This document shows positions 8,411 to 15,456 of a stretch of DNA of 29,355 nucleotides, piece by piece; the stretch's first letter is position 1, and every line of letters begins with the position of its first letter. The position numbers were made by a program, and so were the translations under genes. The notes beneath the pieces were generated by a model. The model ran no database searches, was not told the DNA's origin, and saw nothing but the letters and a program-made list of their open reading frames with translations. Source of the DNA: JBOHNM01 sp050730675 (GTDB lineage Bacteria; Planctomycetota; Phycisphaerae; Phycisphaerales; UBA1924); NCBI GenBank assembly GCA_050730675.1, contig JBOHNM010000029.1, forward strand, positions 1-29,355, in the 5' to 3' direction.

Positions 8411-8439
8411 TTGACCCGGAATACAAACAAGTGTTTGAT
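8411..8439 (+). promoter_or_regulatory. Sigma70-like promoter of the tetR-exporter operon
   Basis: The -35 TTGACC (8411-8416) and -10 TTTGAT (8434-8439) are 17 bases apart, giving 5/6 and 4/6 matches to consensus. Transcription would start near 8446, about 20 bases before the tetR ATG at 8466. The -10 overlaps the right arm of the inverted repeat at 8424-8437. Confidence 0.5.
8424..8437. promoter_or_regulatory. Candidate TetR operator overlapping the -10 element
   Basis: CAAACA-AG-TGTTTG is a perfect inverted repeat (6-base arms, 2-base centre) covering the promoter spacer and the first bases of the -10. A repressor bound here would block RNA polymerase, the usual arrangement for a self-repressing TetR gene. 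A second perfect repeat, GAAAC-GGTT-GTTTC (8450-8463), lies just downstream around the expected start of transcription. Which of them the protein binds is not shown. Confidence 0.45.
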
Positions 8440-8465
8440 TCGCTCAATCGAAACGGTTGTTTCAT

Positions 8466-9128
8466 ATGAATCCAATCCTCGAACAACGTGAGACGCGTGA
8501 TCGCTTGTTGAGTGCCGCGGGCGAGGTGTTTGCTGACCACGGCTTCCACGACGCGACCGTCCGGGAGATCTGCCAACGGGCGGGGGCGAATGTCGCGGCC
8601 GTGAACTACTACTTCCGGGATAAGGCTGCCTTGTACCGAGAGGTAGTGCTGGGGCTGTACCGCGAGGCCCAAGAGAAGTACCCCCTGCATTCGGGGGCGG
8701 CGGTCGAGGGCACACCGGAGCAGCGGTTGAGGGCGTTCGTGATGAACTTCCTCAAGCGGATGCTCGACCAAGGGCGGCCTGCGTGGTACGGCAAGCTGCT
8801 GGCGCGGGAGATGGTCGAGCCGACGGACGTGCTGGACTTGCTCGTCGATCAGTTTGTTCGCCCGAACTTCAGTCGGTTGGGTGCGCTGGTGCGCGAACTG
8901 GTGGGGCCGGGGGCCAGCGATTCAGATGTCCGCCGCGCGGCGTTCAGCATTGTCGGGCAGTGCACCGCGTACAAGCACATGAATGGGATGATCTCGCGGC
9001 TGGCGCCGGACCAGACATACTCGCCCGAGGACCTGGAGGTGCTCGGTGAGCACATCTGGCGTTTTTCACTGGCTGGGCTGAAGTCGATGCGCGAACGCTT
9101 CGGCGCCAGCGGGGAGCAGGCGCGGTGA
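8466..9128 (+). CDS. TetR-family transcriptional regulator (CecR/DUF1956-like)
   Basis: This 220-residue protein has an N-terminal TetR helix-turn-helix at about 8-55 (RLLSAAGEVFADHGFHDATV, then ANVAAVNYYFRDKAALYREV). The C-terminal ligand domain has a helical pattern like the DUF1956 group (WYGKLLAREMVEP, IVGQCTAYKHMNGMI). In E. coli the group member CecR controls a linked ABC exporter with an HlyD-type adaptor, which matches the genes that follow. The ATG at 8466 is preferred over an in-frame TTG at 8457. Its stop overlaps the permease start (GTGA), so regulator and exporter form one operon. Inference: it represses its own operon until an exported compound binds. The family call is firm; the CecR subgroup is likely but not certain. 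Confidence 0.88.
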   Translation: MNPILEQRETRDRLLSAAGEVFADHGFHDATVREICQRAGANVAAVNYYFRDKAALYREVVLGLYREAQEKYPLHSGAAVEGTPEQRLRAFVMNFLKRMLDQGRPAWYGKLLAREMVEPTDVLDLLVDQFVRPNFSRLGALVRELVGPGASDSDVRRAAFSIVGQCTAYKHMNGMISRLAPDQTYSPEDLEVLGEHIWRFSLAGLKSMRERFGASGEQAR

Positions 9129-10303
9129 ACTTCGTGGCGCTCAAGATGCTCATGGGCGATCGGCCCAAGTACCTCGGGATCATCGCGGGGCTGACGTTCG
9201 CCGCGCTGTTGATCACGCAGCAGACGTCGATCTTCATCGGACTGATGTTCCGTACGTTCGGCTTCGTGAGCGACACGGGGTACGCGGATATCTGGGTGAT
9301 GGACAACAAGGTGCAGTTCATCGATGACCTCAAGCCCATGCAGGACACGGTGCTGCTGCGGGTGCGAGGCGTCGAGGGCGTGCAGTGGGCGATGCCGCTG
9401 TACAAGGGGCTGATCCGGGCACGTCTGGCCAACGGCACGTTCCAGACGTGCAACGTGATCGGGCTGGACGACGCGACACTGGTCGGGGGGCCGCCGGAGA
9501 TGGTGGAGGGACGGCTGGACGACTTGCGCCAAGCCGAGGGCGTGATCGTGGACATCGTGGGCGCAACGAGCAAGCTCGCGCACATTCCCGTGGATACCCA
9601 GGGGAACGCCATTGCCGGGGCCAAGGCCGAGCCGCTCAAGATCGGCGATACGCTCGAACTGAATGACAAGCGTGCGGTGGTGGTGGGGTTCTGCCGCGTG
9701 AGCCGCACGTTTCAGAGCCAGCCGGTGGTGTACACAACGTACTCGCGGGCAACCCTGTTTGCGCCGCGTGAGCGGAAGCTGCTGAGCTTTGTGCTCGTCA
9801 AGGCCGCGCCGGGGGAGGATGTGCAGCAGCTCTGCCGGCGCATCGAGGCCGAGACGGGGCTGGCGGCGTATACCGGGCCCGAGTTTTCCAAGATGACGTA
9901 CGTGTATTTCATGAAGTACACCGGGATCCCGATCAACTTCGGAATCGCGGTGGCCCTGGGTTTCCTGGTGGGAACTGCCATCGCGGGGCAGACGTTCTAC
10001 AACTTCGCGCTGGACAACCTGAAGTTCTTCGGCGCTCTCAAGGCGATGGGTTGCTCGAATTTCCAACTGCTCCGGATGATCCTGCTGCAGGCGCTGATTG
10101 TCGGGCTGATCGGCTATGGCCTTGGCGTTGGCGCGGCGTCGTTGTTTGGGTTGCTCGCCGGCAAGACGGAACTGGCATTTAGGTTACTGCCTCAGACGCT
10201 TGCCGCGACAGGTGTCGCGCTTACCGTCATTTGCCTCTTGTCGGCGACACTGGCGCTCTGGAAGGTCATCCGGTTGGAACCCGCGATCGTGTTCAAGGGT
10301 TAA
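9125..10303 (+). CDS. ABC exporter permease, FtsX/DevC-type
   Basis: This 392-residue inner-membrane protein has the MacB/FtsX topology. TM1 lies at about 17-40 and a large extracytoplasmic domain spans about 41-265. Three C-terminal helices follow at about 271-296, 316-346 and 357-382. The segment FFGALKAMGCSNFQLLRMIL, after the second helix, is the cytoplasmic coupling region of this family that contacts the ATPase. The short tail (RLEPAIVFKG) is also typical. Permeases of this kind do not carry substrates through a channel; they use ATP to drive an adaptor and outer-membrane duct. The gene overlaps tetR by four bases and lies 16 bases before the ATPase gene. The closest relatives by style are DevC-like subunits; the substrate is unknown. 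Confidence 0.87.
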   Translation: MNFVALKMLMGDRPKYLGIIAGLTFAALLITQQTSIFIGLMFRTFGFVSDTGYADIWVMDNKVQFIDDLKPMQDTVLLRVRGVEGVQWAMPLYKGLIRARLANGTFQTCNVIGLDDATLVGGPPEMVEGRLDDLRQAEGVIVDIVGATSKLAHIPVDTQGNAIAGAKAEPLKIGDTLELNDKRAVVVGFCRVSRTFQSQPVVYTTYSRATLFAPRERKLLSFVLVKAAPGEDVQQLCRRIEAETGLAAYTGPEFSKMTYVYFMKYTGIPINFGIAVALGFLVGTAIAGQTFYNFALDNLKFFGALKAMGCSNFQLLRMILLQALIVGLIGYGLGVGAASLFGLLAGKTELAFRLLPQTLAATGVALTVICLLSATLALWKVIRLEPAIVFKG

Positions 10304-10319
10304 CCCGCGCCTGTGCGGT

Positions 10320-11105
10320 ATGGAGACTTGTTTGACGTTGGCGACAGCGAAGCCCGTTCCGACGCATCCGCCCGCCGAGAACGGCGTGGCGGTGCATTGC
10401 CGTGGAATCACCAAGACCTACGGCAAGGGGGACAATCAGGTCTACGCGCTGCGCGGAATCGATCTGGATATCCGCAAAGGCGAACTGATGATGCTCGTCG
10501 GACCGTCGGGGTGCGGCAAGACGACGCTGATCTCGGTGGTTGCCGGAATCCTCGACCGCGACGCCGGAGAATGCGCGGTTTTCGGGACCGACTTTGCGAA
10601 GATCGGCCAGCGGGCCAAGACCTCCTGGCGCGGCGAAAACGTCGGATTCGTCTTCCAACAGTTCAACCTCATCCCCACGCTTACGGCGGCCGAGAATGTC
10701 GCGGTGCCGCTGATGATCCTCGGCGAGAGCCGCTCCAAGTCGGTGAAGCGGGCGGAAGAAGTGCTGGAGACGGTGGGCCTCGGAGCCCGTGCGAAGAGCA
10801 TGCCCAACCAGCTCTCGGGCGGACAGCAGCAGCGCGTGGCGATCAGCCGGGCGCTGGTCCACAAGCCACGGCTCATCGTGTGCGACGAGCCAACCAGCGC
10901 GCTCGACCATGACACCGGGCACGTCATCATGCGTCTGCTCAAGACCGTGGCGCTGAGCGAGAACCGCGCGCTGGTGATCGTGACGCACGACGCGCGCATC
11001 TTCGGTTTCGCCGACCGCATCGCCAAGATGGACGACGGCCGCATCAAGGAGATTTCCATACCGTCGATCGAGGCGAAGGCCGAGGCCGACGGCGTCGTGC
11101 ACTGA
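10320..11105 (+). CDS. ABC exporter ATP-binding subunit (MacB/LolD/DevA-type)
   Basis: This 261-residue ATPase has Walker A GPSGCGKTT (61-69), Q-loop FVFQQFNLIPT, signature LSGGQQQR (165-172), Walker B LIVCDEPTSALD (185-196) and the H-loop His H223 (VTHD). Its size and motif spacing match the MacB/LolD/FtsE group that pairs with FtsX-type permeases. The ATG at 10320 is 16 bases after the permease stop; the open frame continues upstream inside the permease gene, but that part is a shadow. It would dimerise and energise the permease. The roughly 35 C-terminal residues after the nucleotide domain are variable and rich in Ala and Glu. Confidence 0.92.
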   Translation: METCLTLATAKPVPTHPPAENGVAVHCRGITKTYGKGDNQVYALRGIDLDIRKGELMMLVGPSGCGKTTLISVVAGILDRDAGECAVFGTDFAKIGQRAKTSWRGENVGFVFQQFNLIPTLTAAENVAVPLMILGESRSKSVKRAEEVLETVGLGARAKSMPNQLSGGQQQRVAISRALVHKPRLIVCDEPTSALDHDTGHVIMRLLKTVALSENRALVIVTHDARIFGFADRIAKMDDGRIKEISIPSIEAKAEADGVVH

Positions 11106-11158
11106 ACGACCGGGTTTCCCGCGGCGCCGGACGCCGCTGATCGTTGAAGGAGTCCGCC

Positions 11159-12262
11159 ATGTTCGTCCGCAAGTACGTTGTTCCGCTGCTGGCCGTGTTG
11201 GGCGTGGCCTTTGCCGTGCGCACCGTGCTCTCGCAGAACCAGCCGATCGTGCCGGCCAAGCCGGTGACGGAGCCGGCGGTTTCTCCATGGGAGGCGAATG
11301 TCGCCGGGGCCGGAATTATCGAGGCGAGCACGCGCAACATCGCGATCGGCACGCACGTGGCGGGCGTCGTCGCGGAGGTGATGGTCAAGGAGAATGATCG
11401 CGTGAAGGCGGGCGATCCGCTCTTCCGCATCGACGACCGGCGGGCCCGTTCGGAACTCGCGGTTCGCGAGGCCGCACTGGTGGCTGCCCGCAGGCAGCTT
11501 GAAAAGCTGCAGGCGATGCCGCGGCCCGAGGAGGTTCCCGTGGCCGAATCCAAGGTCTCTGAACAGAAGGCGCTCTTGGCCGATGCGCAGGCGCAGCTCG
11601 ATCGCTGGGAGAGCGTCGTCGATAAGCGGGCGATTACCGAGGATGAACTGATCAAGCGGCGTTTCGCGGTGCAGACGTGGAAGTCTCGAGTCGAGGAGGC
11701 CGAATCAGACCTGAAACTGTTGAAGGCTGGCGCGTGGGCGCCGGACCTGGACGTGGCGCGGGCGAACGTGCAGGCGGCCCAGGCCCAGGTGGATTCGGCC
11801 CGGACCGAGCTGGACCTGCTCGCCGTGAAATCACCAGTGGATGGAATGATCCTGCAGGTAAACACACGGGCGGGTGAGTTTGCCCAGGCGGGCCCGCTGA
11901 CGATGCCGCTGCTGGTCGTCGGCGATACCGACACGCTGCACGTACGGATCGATGTGGACGAGAACGACGCGTACCGCCTTCAGAAGGGGGCGCGGGCCGT
12001 GGCGTCTCTGCGCGGCAATTCTGCCATCAAGACTGATCTGACGTTCGTGCGTGTTGATCCGTACGTGATCCCCAAGAAGTCGCTCACCGGCGACAGCGCC
12101 GAGCGCGTGGATACTCGCGTGCTCCAAGTCATCTATTCGTTCAAGGCCGGGGCGATCCCCGCCTACGTTGGGCAGCAGGTCGACGTCAAGATCGATGCCC
12201 CCACCCGAACCACCGCTGCGCAGCCCGGCAAGCCAGCTACCAAGACCGGAGGTCCTCTGTGA
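11159..12262 (+). CDS. HlyD-family periplasmic adaptor (membrane fusion protein)
   Basis: This 367-residue protein has an N-terminal membrane anchor (about 5-25). A split biotinyl-lipoyl domain (HVAGVVAEVMVKENDRVKAG at about 66-85, VKSPVDGMILQVNTRAGEF later) flanks a helical hairpin of about 120 residues rich in Ala, Glu and Gln. A beta-barrel part carries LHVRIDVDENDAYRL. It links the inner-membrane exporter to the outer-membrane channel. The ATG at 11159 has AAGGAG (11147-11152) six bases upstream, one of the best ribosome binding sites in the window. Its stop overlaps the NodT-like gene by four bases (GTGA), so the two proteins are made together. The tail is rich in Thr, Pro and Lys. Confidence 0.9.
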   Translation: MFVRKYVVPLLAVLGVAFAVRTVLSQNQPIVPAKPVTEPAVSPWEANVAGAGIIEASTRNIAIGTHVAGVVAEVMVKENDRVKAGDPLFRIDDRRARSELAVREAALVAARRQLEKLQAMPRPEEVPVAESKVSEQKALLADAQAQLDRWESVVDKRAITEDELIKRRFAVQTWKSRVEEAESDLKLLKAGAWAPDLDVARANVQAAQAQVDSARTELDLLAVKSPVDGMILQVNTRAGEFAQAGPLTMPLLVVGDTDTLHVRIDVDENDAYRLQKGARAVASLRGNSAIKTDLTFVRVDPYVIPKKSLTGDSAERVDTRVLQVIYSFKAGAIPAYVGQQVDVKIDAPTRTTAAQPGKPATKTGGPL

Positions 12263-13803
12263 GTTCCAAGAATCGCTCTCGCATTCCCGCGTTCGCTCTG
12301 CTGATGGCCGCCGGCGGCGTGTTGACGCTCGCCGGCTGCGCTGTCGGCCCTGACTACGTACCCCCCAAGACCGAAACACCTGCTGACTACTCGACGCAGC
12401 TCGGCGGCGGAGAAAAGCAGGGGCCTGCCGAGTTGAAGCAGTGGTGGAAGAACCTGGGCGACCCCGCGCTCGACCAGTTGCTGCAGCAGTCGATTTCGCA
12501 GAACCTCGACCTGCGGGCCGCGGCGGCGCGCATCGCCCAGGCGCGAGCGTTCCGCGGCGTCGTCAACGCGGGCTTCTTCCCGACCGTGGACGCGAGCGCG
12601 TCGTACGAGCGCTCCCGCGCCAGCGCCAACAGCAACGCGGGTTTCGGAACTCCGGGATTGACGTCCAACAATTTCCTCGGCGGGTTCGATGTCGGTTGGG
12701 AGGTCGATGTGTTCGGTCGCGTGGCGCGCGGCGTCGAATCGGCGGATGCGGATGTCGGCGTGGCGGTCGAGAACCAACGGTTCGTCCTGGTGAGCTTGAT
12801 GGCCGAGGTGGCGAGGAACTACGTGGACTACCGCGCGTTCCAGCGGCGGCTCGCCTTCGCGAAGCAGAACGCCGATTCGCAGCGCGACTCGCTGAGGCTG
12901 GTGGAGGTCCGCTTCAACGCGGGTATCGTGAGCGAACTCGACGTCGCCCGGGCCAAAGCGCTCTTGGCGACGACCGAGTCGGCGATTCCTTCCCTTGACG
13001 AGTCACGCATCGCGGCCGCCAACCGGCTGGCCGTGTTGCTGGGTCAATCGCCCGGCACGCTCGAGCAGGTGCTGGCGGGCGACGGAACGCTGGCGGCGAA
13101 CGCGACGACCGTGCCGGTCGGGTTACCCTCGGACCTGTTGCGGCGGCGTCCGGACATCCGCAGCGCCGAGCGCTCGATCGCTTCGGCCAACGCGCAGATC
13201 GGCGTCGCGACCGCGGACCTCTTTCCGCGCTTCAGCCTGACGGGCAGCTTCGGCCTGGCGAGCGGGACGGCAGGGAATTTTTTCGAGGGCTCCAGCCGTT
13301 TCTGGTCGTTCGGGCCGGCGGTGAAGTGGAACGTCTTTGATGCCGGTCGCATCAACGCCAACATTGCGGTGCAGGAGGCCCGCACCTACGAGGCGCTCGT
13401 CCGCTACCAGCAGTCGGTGCTGACAGCGCTCGAAGAGGTTGAGAACTCGCTGGTCGGCTACCAGCGCGAGCAGACGCGACGCGACTCGCTGGCGACGGCC
13501 GTCGAGGCCAACCAGCGGGCGGTCAACCTGGCCACCGAGTTGAACACCCGCGGGTTGACCGACTACCTCAGCGTGCTCGATGCCCAACGAGCGCTCTTCC
13601 TGACTCAGGACCAACTCGCCGAGAGCGAGGGCGCCGTGCTGACCAACCTCGTCGCACTCTACAAGGCTCTCGGGGGCGGGTGGGAGGAGTTGCCCGTGCC
13701 GGTGACGCCGCAACGCAAGATCGACGAGGCTCCAAGCTGGTGGCCGCGGGGCGATCAGGCTGAGAAGACGCCGCCCGAGGCATCAACCAAGCCGGTTGGG
13801 TGA
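12259..13803 (+). CDS. NodT/OprM-family outer-membrane efflux lipoprotein
   Basis: This 514-residue protein has a lipoprotein signal peptide with lipobox LAGC (C27) followed by the typical AVGPDYVPP start of RND-type outer-membrane factors. Two outer-membrane efflux repeats follow, with the usual markers WWKNLGDPALDQLL, VDVFGRV, LPSDLLRRRPDIRSAE and ALEEVENSLVGY. Such proteins form trimeric alpha/beta barrels through the outer membrane and periplasm. GTG start, four-base overlap with the adaptor gene. NodT-type channels more often accompany RND pumps; here the channel completes an ABC-type tripartite exporter. The Trp/Pro/Lys-rich tail after about 480 is dispensable in the family. Confidence 0.93.
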   Translation: MSSKNRSRIPAFALLMAAGGVLTLAGCAVGPDYVPPKTETPADYSTQLGGGEKQGPAELKQWWKNLGDPALDQLLQQSISQNLDLRAAAARIAQARAFRGVVNAGFFPTVDASASYERSRASANSNAGFGTPGLTSNNFLGGFDVGWEVDVFGRVARGVESADADVGVAVENQRFVLVSLMAEVARNYVDYRAFQRRLAFAKQNADSQRDSLRLVEVRFNAGIVSELDVARAKALLATTESAIPSLDESRIAAANRLAVLLGQSPGTLEQVLAGDGTLAANATTVPVGLPSDLLRRRPDIRSAERSIASANAQIGVATADLFPRFSLTGSFGLASGTAGNFFEGSSRFWSFGPAVKWNVFDAGRINANIAVQEARTYEALVRYQQSVLTALEEVENSLVGYQREQTRRDSLATAVEANQRAVNLATELNTRGLTDYLSVLDAQRALFLTQDQLAESEGAVLTNLVALYKALGGGWEELPVPVTPQRKIDEAPSWWPRGDQAEKTPPEASTKPVG

Positions 13804-13832
13804 CTTCGGGGAGTTGTGCCGCAGATTCCGGG

Positions 13833-13861
13833 TTGACAAACGAGGGGTTGTACCGCATAGT
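13833..13861 (+). promoter_or_regulatory. Promoter of the trp operon
   Basis: The -35 TTGACA (13833-13838, full consensus) and -10 CATAGT (13856-13861, 4/6) are separated by exactly 17 bases. Transcription would begin at about 13867-13870, immediately at the ATG of the leader peptide, so the mRNA would be leaderless or nearly so. It is the best sigma70-like promoter seen in the window. Confidence 0.68.
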
Positions 13862-13869
13862 TGCCACGC

Positions 13870-13962
13870 ATGACCGGCCAGATCAGTATCTCGAGCATCC
13901 GCACCCCCCGACGCGCGTGGCGTTGGTCGGCATGGCAATCTCGGGCGGCCCGCGGCCGGTAA
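13870..13962 (+). CDS. trpL: trp operon leader peptide (30 codons, three Trp)
   Basis: This short reading frame runs from ATG at 13870 to TAA at 13960-13962 and carries Trp at codons 17, 19 and 22 (RRAWRWSAWQSRAARGR is the C-terminal end). Trp is normally rare, so three in six codons directly before trpE is the mark of an attenuation leader. No Shine-Dalgarno sequence precedes the ATG, and the predicted transcription start is at or within three bases of it. A ribosome paused at the Trp codons leaves the segment at 13944-13950 free to pair downstream. A ribosome at the stop codon would cover it. The peptide itself is probably not functional. Other frames here have no comparable property. Confidence 0.85.
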   Translation: MTGQISISSIRTPRRAWRWSAWQSRAARGR

Positions 13963-13999
13963 CTACTCGTTCACCCAACCGCGTTTCTCAAAGGCCGCC
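13938..13999 (+). promoter_or_regulatory. Antiterminator segments of the trp attenuator
   Basis: GGCGGCC at 13944-13950 is the exact complement of GGCCGCC at 13993-13999, which is also the left arm of the terminator. The two pairings exclude each other. They arise because ATCTCGGGCGGCC occurs twice (13938-13950 and 14001-14013), the second copy forming most of the terminator's right arm. A local 5-bp hairpin CGGCC-cgc-GGCCG (13946-13958) and a distant 7-base complement at 13873-13879 with 13954-13960 can also sequester the first copy. Confidence 0.75.
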
Positions 14000-14024
14000 G
14001 ATCTCGGGCGGCCTTTCTCGTTTT
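13990..14024 (+). terminator. trp attenuator terminator hairpin
   Basis: The perfect 10-bp stem AAAGGCCGCC (13990-13999) and GGCGGCCTTT (14007-14016) has a 7-base loop and is followed by TCTCGTTTT (14017-14024 and just beyond). It lies after the leader peptide stop and 55 bases before trpE, the position expected of an attenuator. Confidence 0.82.
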
Positions 14025-14070
14025 GCCCGTAGCGGCCCGATCTAAGGGCCTCATCTCTCGTTTACACGCC

Positions 14071-15456
14071 ATGAAGCCTCCCTTCGATATTGCGGCTGAT
14101 CTCGACACGCCGGTCTCGGCGTACCGGAAGCTGCGCGCGTTTGAGCCGACGTTTCTGCTCGAGTCGGTCGAGGGGGGCGAGCGCTTGGGGCGGTACTCGT
14201 TCATCGGTCTCGGGCGGGCGCTGACTCTGCGGCTGGAGGGTGAGCGGCTGTTCATCAACGGCGAGGGGCAAGCGGCGCCCGCGGATCGCGGAGCACTCTT
14301 GGCGGTGCTTCGTGAGCAGCTGGCGCGGGCGCCAAGGTTGCTCCCGGAGGTGCCCGGGTTGCCGCTACAAGGCGGGCTCGTGGGGATGATCGGCTATGAC
14401 TTCGTACGTCGGTTGGAGCGGCTGCCGAGTCACGCGCGGGCGCGGGCCGGAGAGCCGGAGTTGCTACACGTGGCGCCGCGGTCGATGCTGGTGTTCGACC
14501 ATCTCACGCGGCGGGTGGCCCTGCTGCACAGCGGACCGGAATGGGAGCGTCAGTCGTTGCGGCGCGAGATCGTGGCCGCGATGCGCGGGGCGCACCCAGC
14601 GCCGCCGGCGCGCTCGGGACATGAGCCGGCGGTGGCGAGCCTGTCGCGCGAGGAGTTTGTCCAGCGCGTCGGGAAGGTGAAGGAGCACATCGTCGCGGGG
14701 GATGTGTTCCAACTCGTGCTTTCGGTTCGGTTCGAGGGAGCGTGCCACACAGAGCCGTTTGAGGTGTACCGGGCGCTGCGGTTGCTCAATCCGTCTCCGT
14801 ATATGTACTTCTTTGAGCTCGACGGCACGCAGATCGCCGGCTCGTCGCCGGAGGCGCTGGTGCGGCTGTCGAACGGCGTTGCGACGCTGCGGCCAATCGC
14901 CGGGACGCGTCAGCGCGGAGCGGATGATGCGGCCGATGCGCGGCTGGCGGCCGAGCTACTGGCGGATCCGAAGGAGTCGGCCGAGCACGTGATGCTGGTT
15001 GATTTGGCGCGAAATGACCTGGGACGCGTGGCGGACGCGGGCAGCGTGCGGGTCGAGCCGTTCCGGTTGATCGAGCGCTACAGCCACGTGATGCACATCG
15101 TCAGCGGCGTTTCGGGCCGGCTGGCGGCGGGGCGGGATGCGATGGAACTTTTCGGGGCGACTTTCCCGGCGGGAACGCTCGTGGGCGCGCCAAAGGTGCG
15201 GGCGATGCAGATCATTGAGGAACTCGAGCCGGTGCGGCGCGGGTTCTATGGCGGGACGGTGGGCTACTTTTCCGTCGGCGGCGACATGGACCAGGCGATC
15301 GCCATTCGGACGCTGGTTTTCCGCGACGGGCGGTACGCGTACCAAGCGGGCGCGGGGCTGGTGGCCGACAGCGACCCCGAAGCGGAGTACGCCGAGGTGA
15401 GGCACAAGGTCGGGTCGGCCGAGGCGGCGCTGGCGATGGCGGAGGAGGGGCTGTGA
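14071..15456 (+). CDS. trpE: Anthranilate synthase component I
   Basis: This 461-residue enzyme converts chorismate to anthranilate with ammonia supplied by TrpG. The chorismate-binding domain shows PIAGTRQRGADD (276 onward), ESAEHVMLVDLARNDLGRV, the SHVMHIVSG strand (H339) and GAPKVRAMQIIEELE (372 onward). The N-terminal domain has LLES (29-32, in FEPTFLLESVEGGE), the motif associated with tryptophan binding and feedback inhibition; this favours TrpE over PabB. The ATG at 14071 is the start, although the frame is open upstream through the attenuator. First structural gene of the operon, controlled by the attenuator before it. Its stop (TGA, 15454-15456) overlaps trpG. Confidence 0.95.
   Translation: MKPPFDIAADLDTPVSAYRKLRAFEPTFLLESVEGGERLGRYSFIGLGRALTLRLEGERLFINGEGQAAPADRGALLAVLREQLARAPRLLPEVPGLPLQGGLVGMIGYDFVRRLERLPSHARARAGEPELLHVAPRSMLVFDHLTRRVALLHSGPEWERQSLRREIVAAMRGAHPAPPARSGHEPAVASLSREEFVQRVGKVKEHIVAGDVFQLVLSVRFEGACHTEPFEVYRALRLLNPSPYMYFFELDGTQIAGSSPEALVRLSNGVATLRPIAGTRQRGADDAADARLAAELLADPKESAEHVMLVDLARNDLGRVADAGSVRVEPFRLIERYSHVMHIVSGVSGRLAAGRDAMELFGATFPAGTLVGAPKVRAMQIIEELEPVRRGFYGGTVGYFSVGGDMDQAIAIRTLVFRDGRYAYQAGAGLVADSDPEAEYAEVRHKVGSAEAALAMAEEGL

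Noticed and set aside
8849..10066. 405-codon leftward frame across the tetR/permease junction
   Set aside because: It crosses two well-supported genes on the other strand and its product resembles no protein family.
10116..10319. 68-residue N-terminal extension of the ABC ATPase
   Set aside because: It overlaps the last helices of the permease in another frame; the ATG at 10320 gives a normal-length ATPase.
13800..14045. 81-codon open frame over the trp leader region
   Set aside because: It runs through the terminator hairpin in a different frame from the Trp-rich leader and shows no protein-like features.
14071..15456. PabB (aminodeoxychorismate synthase) instead of TrpE
   Set aside because: The LLES motif linked to tryptophan feedback, the position as first gene of a full trp operon and the Trp-codon leader all favour TrpE.
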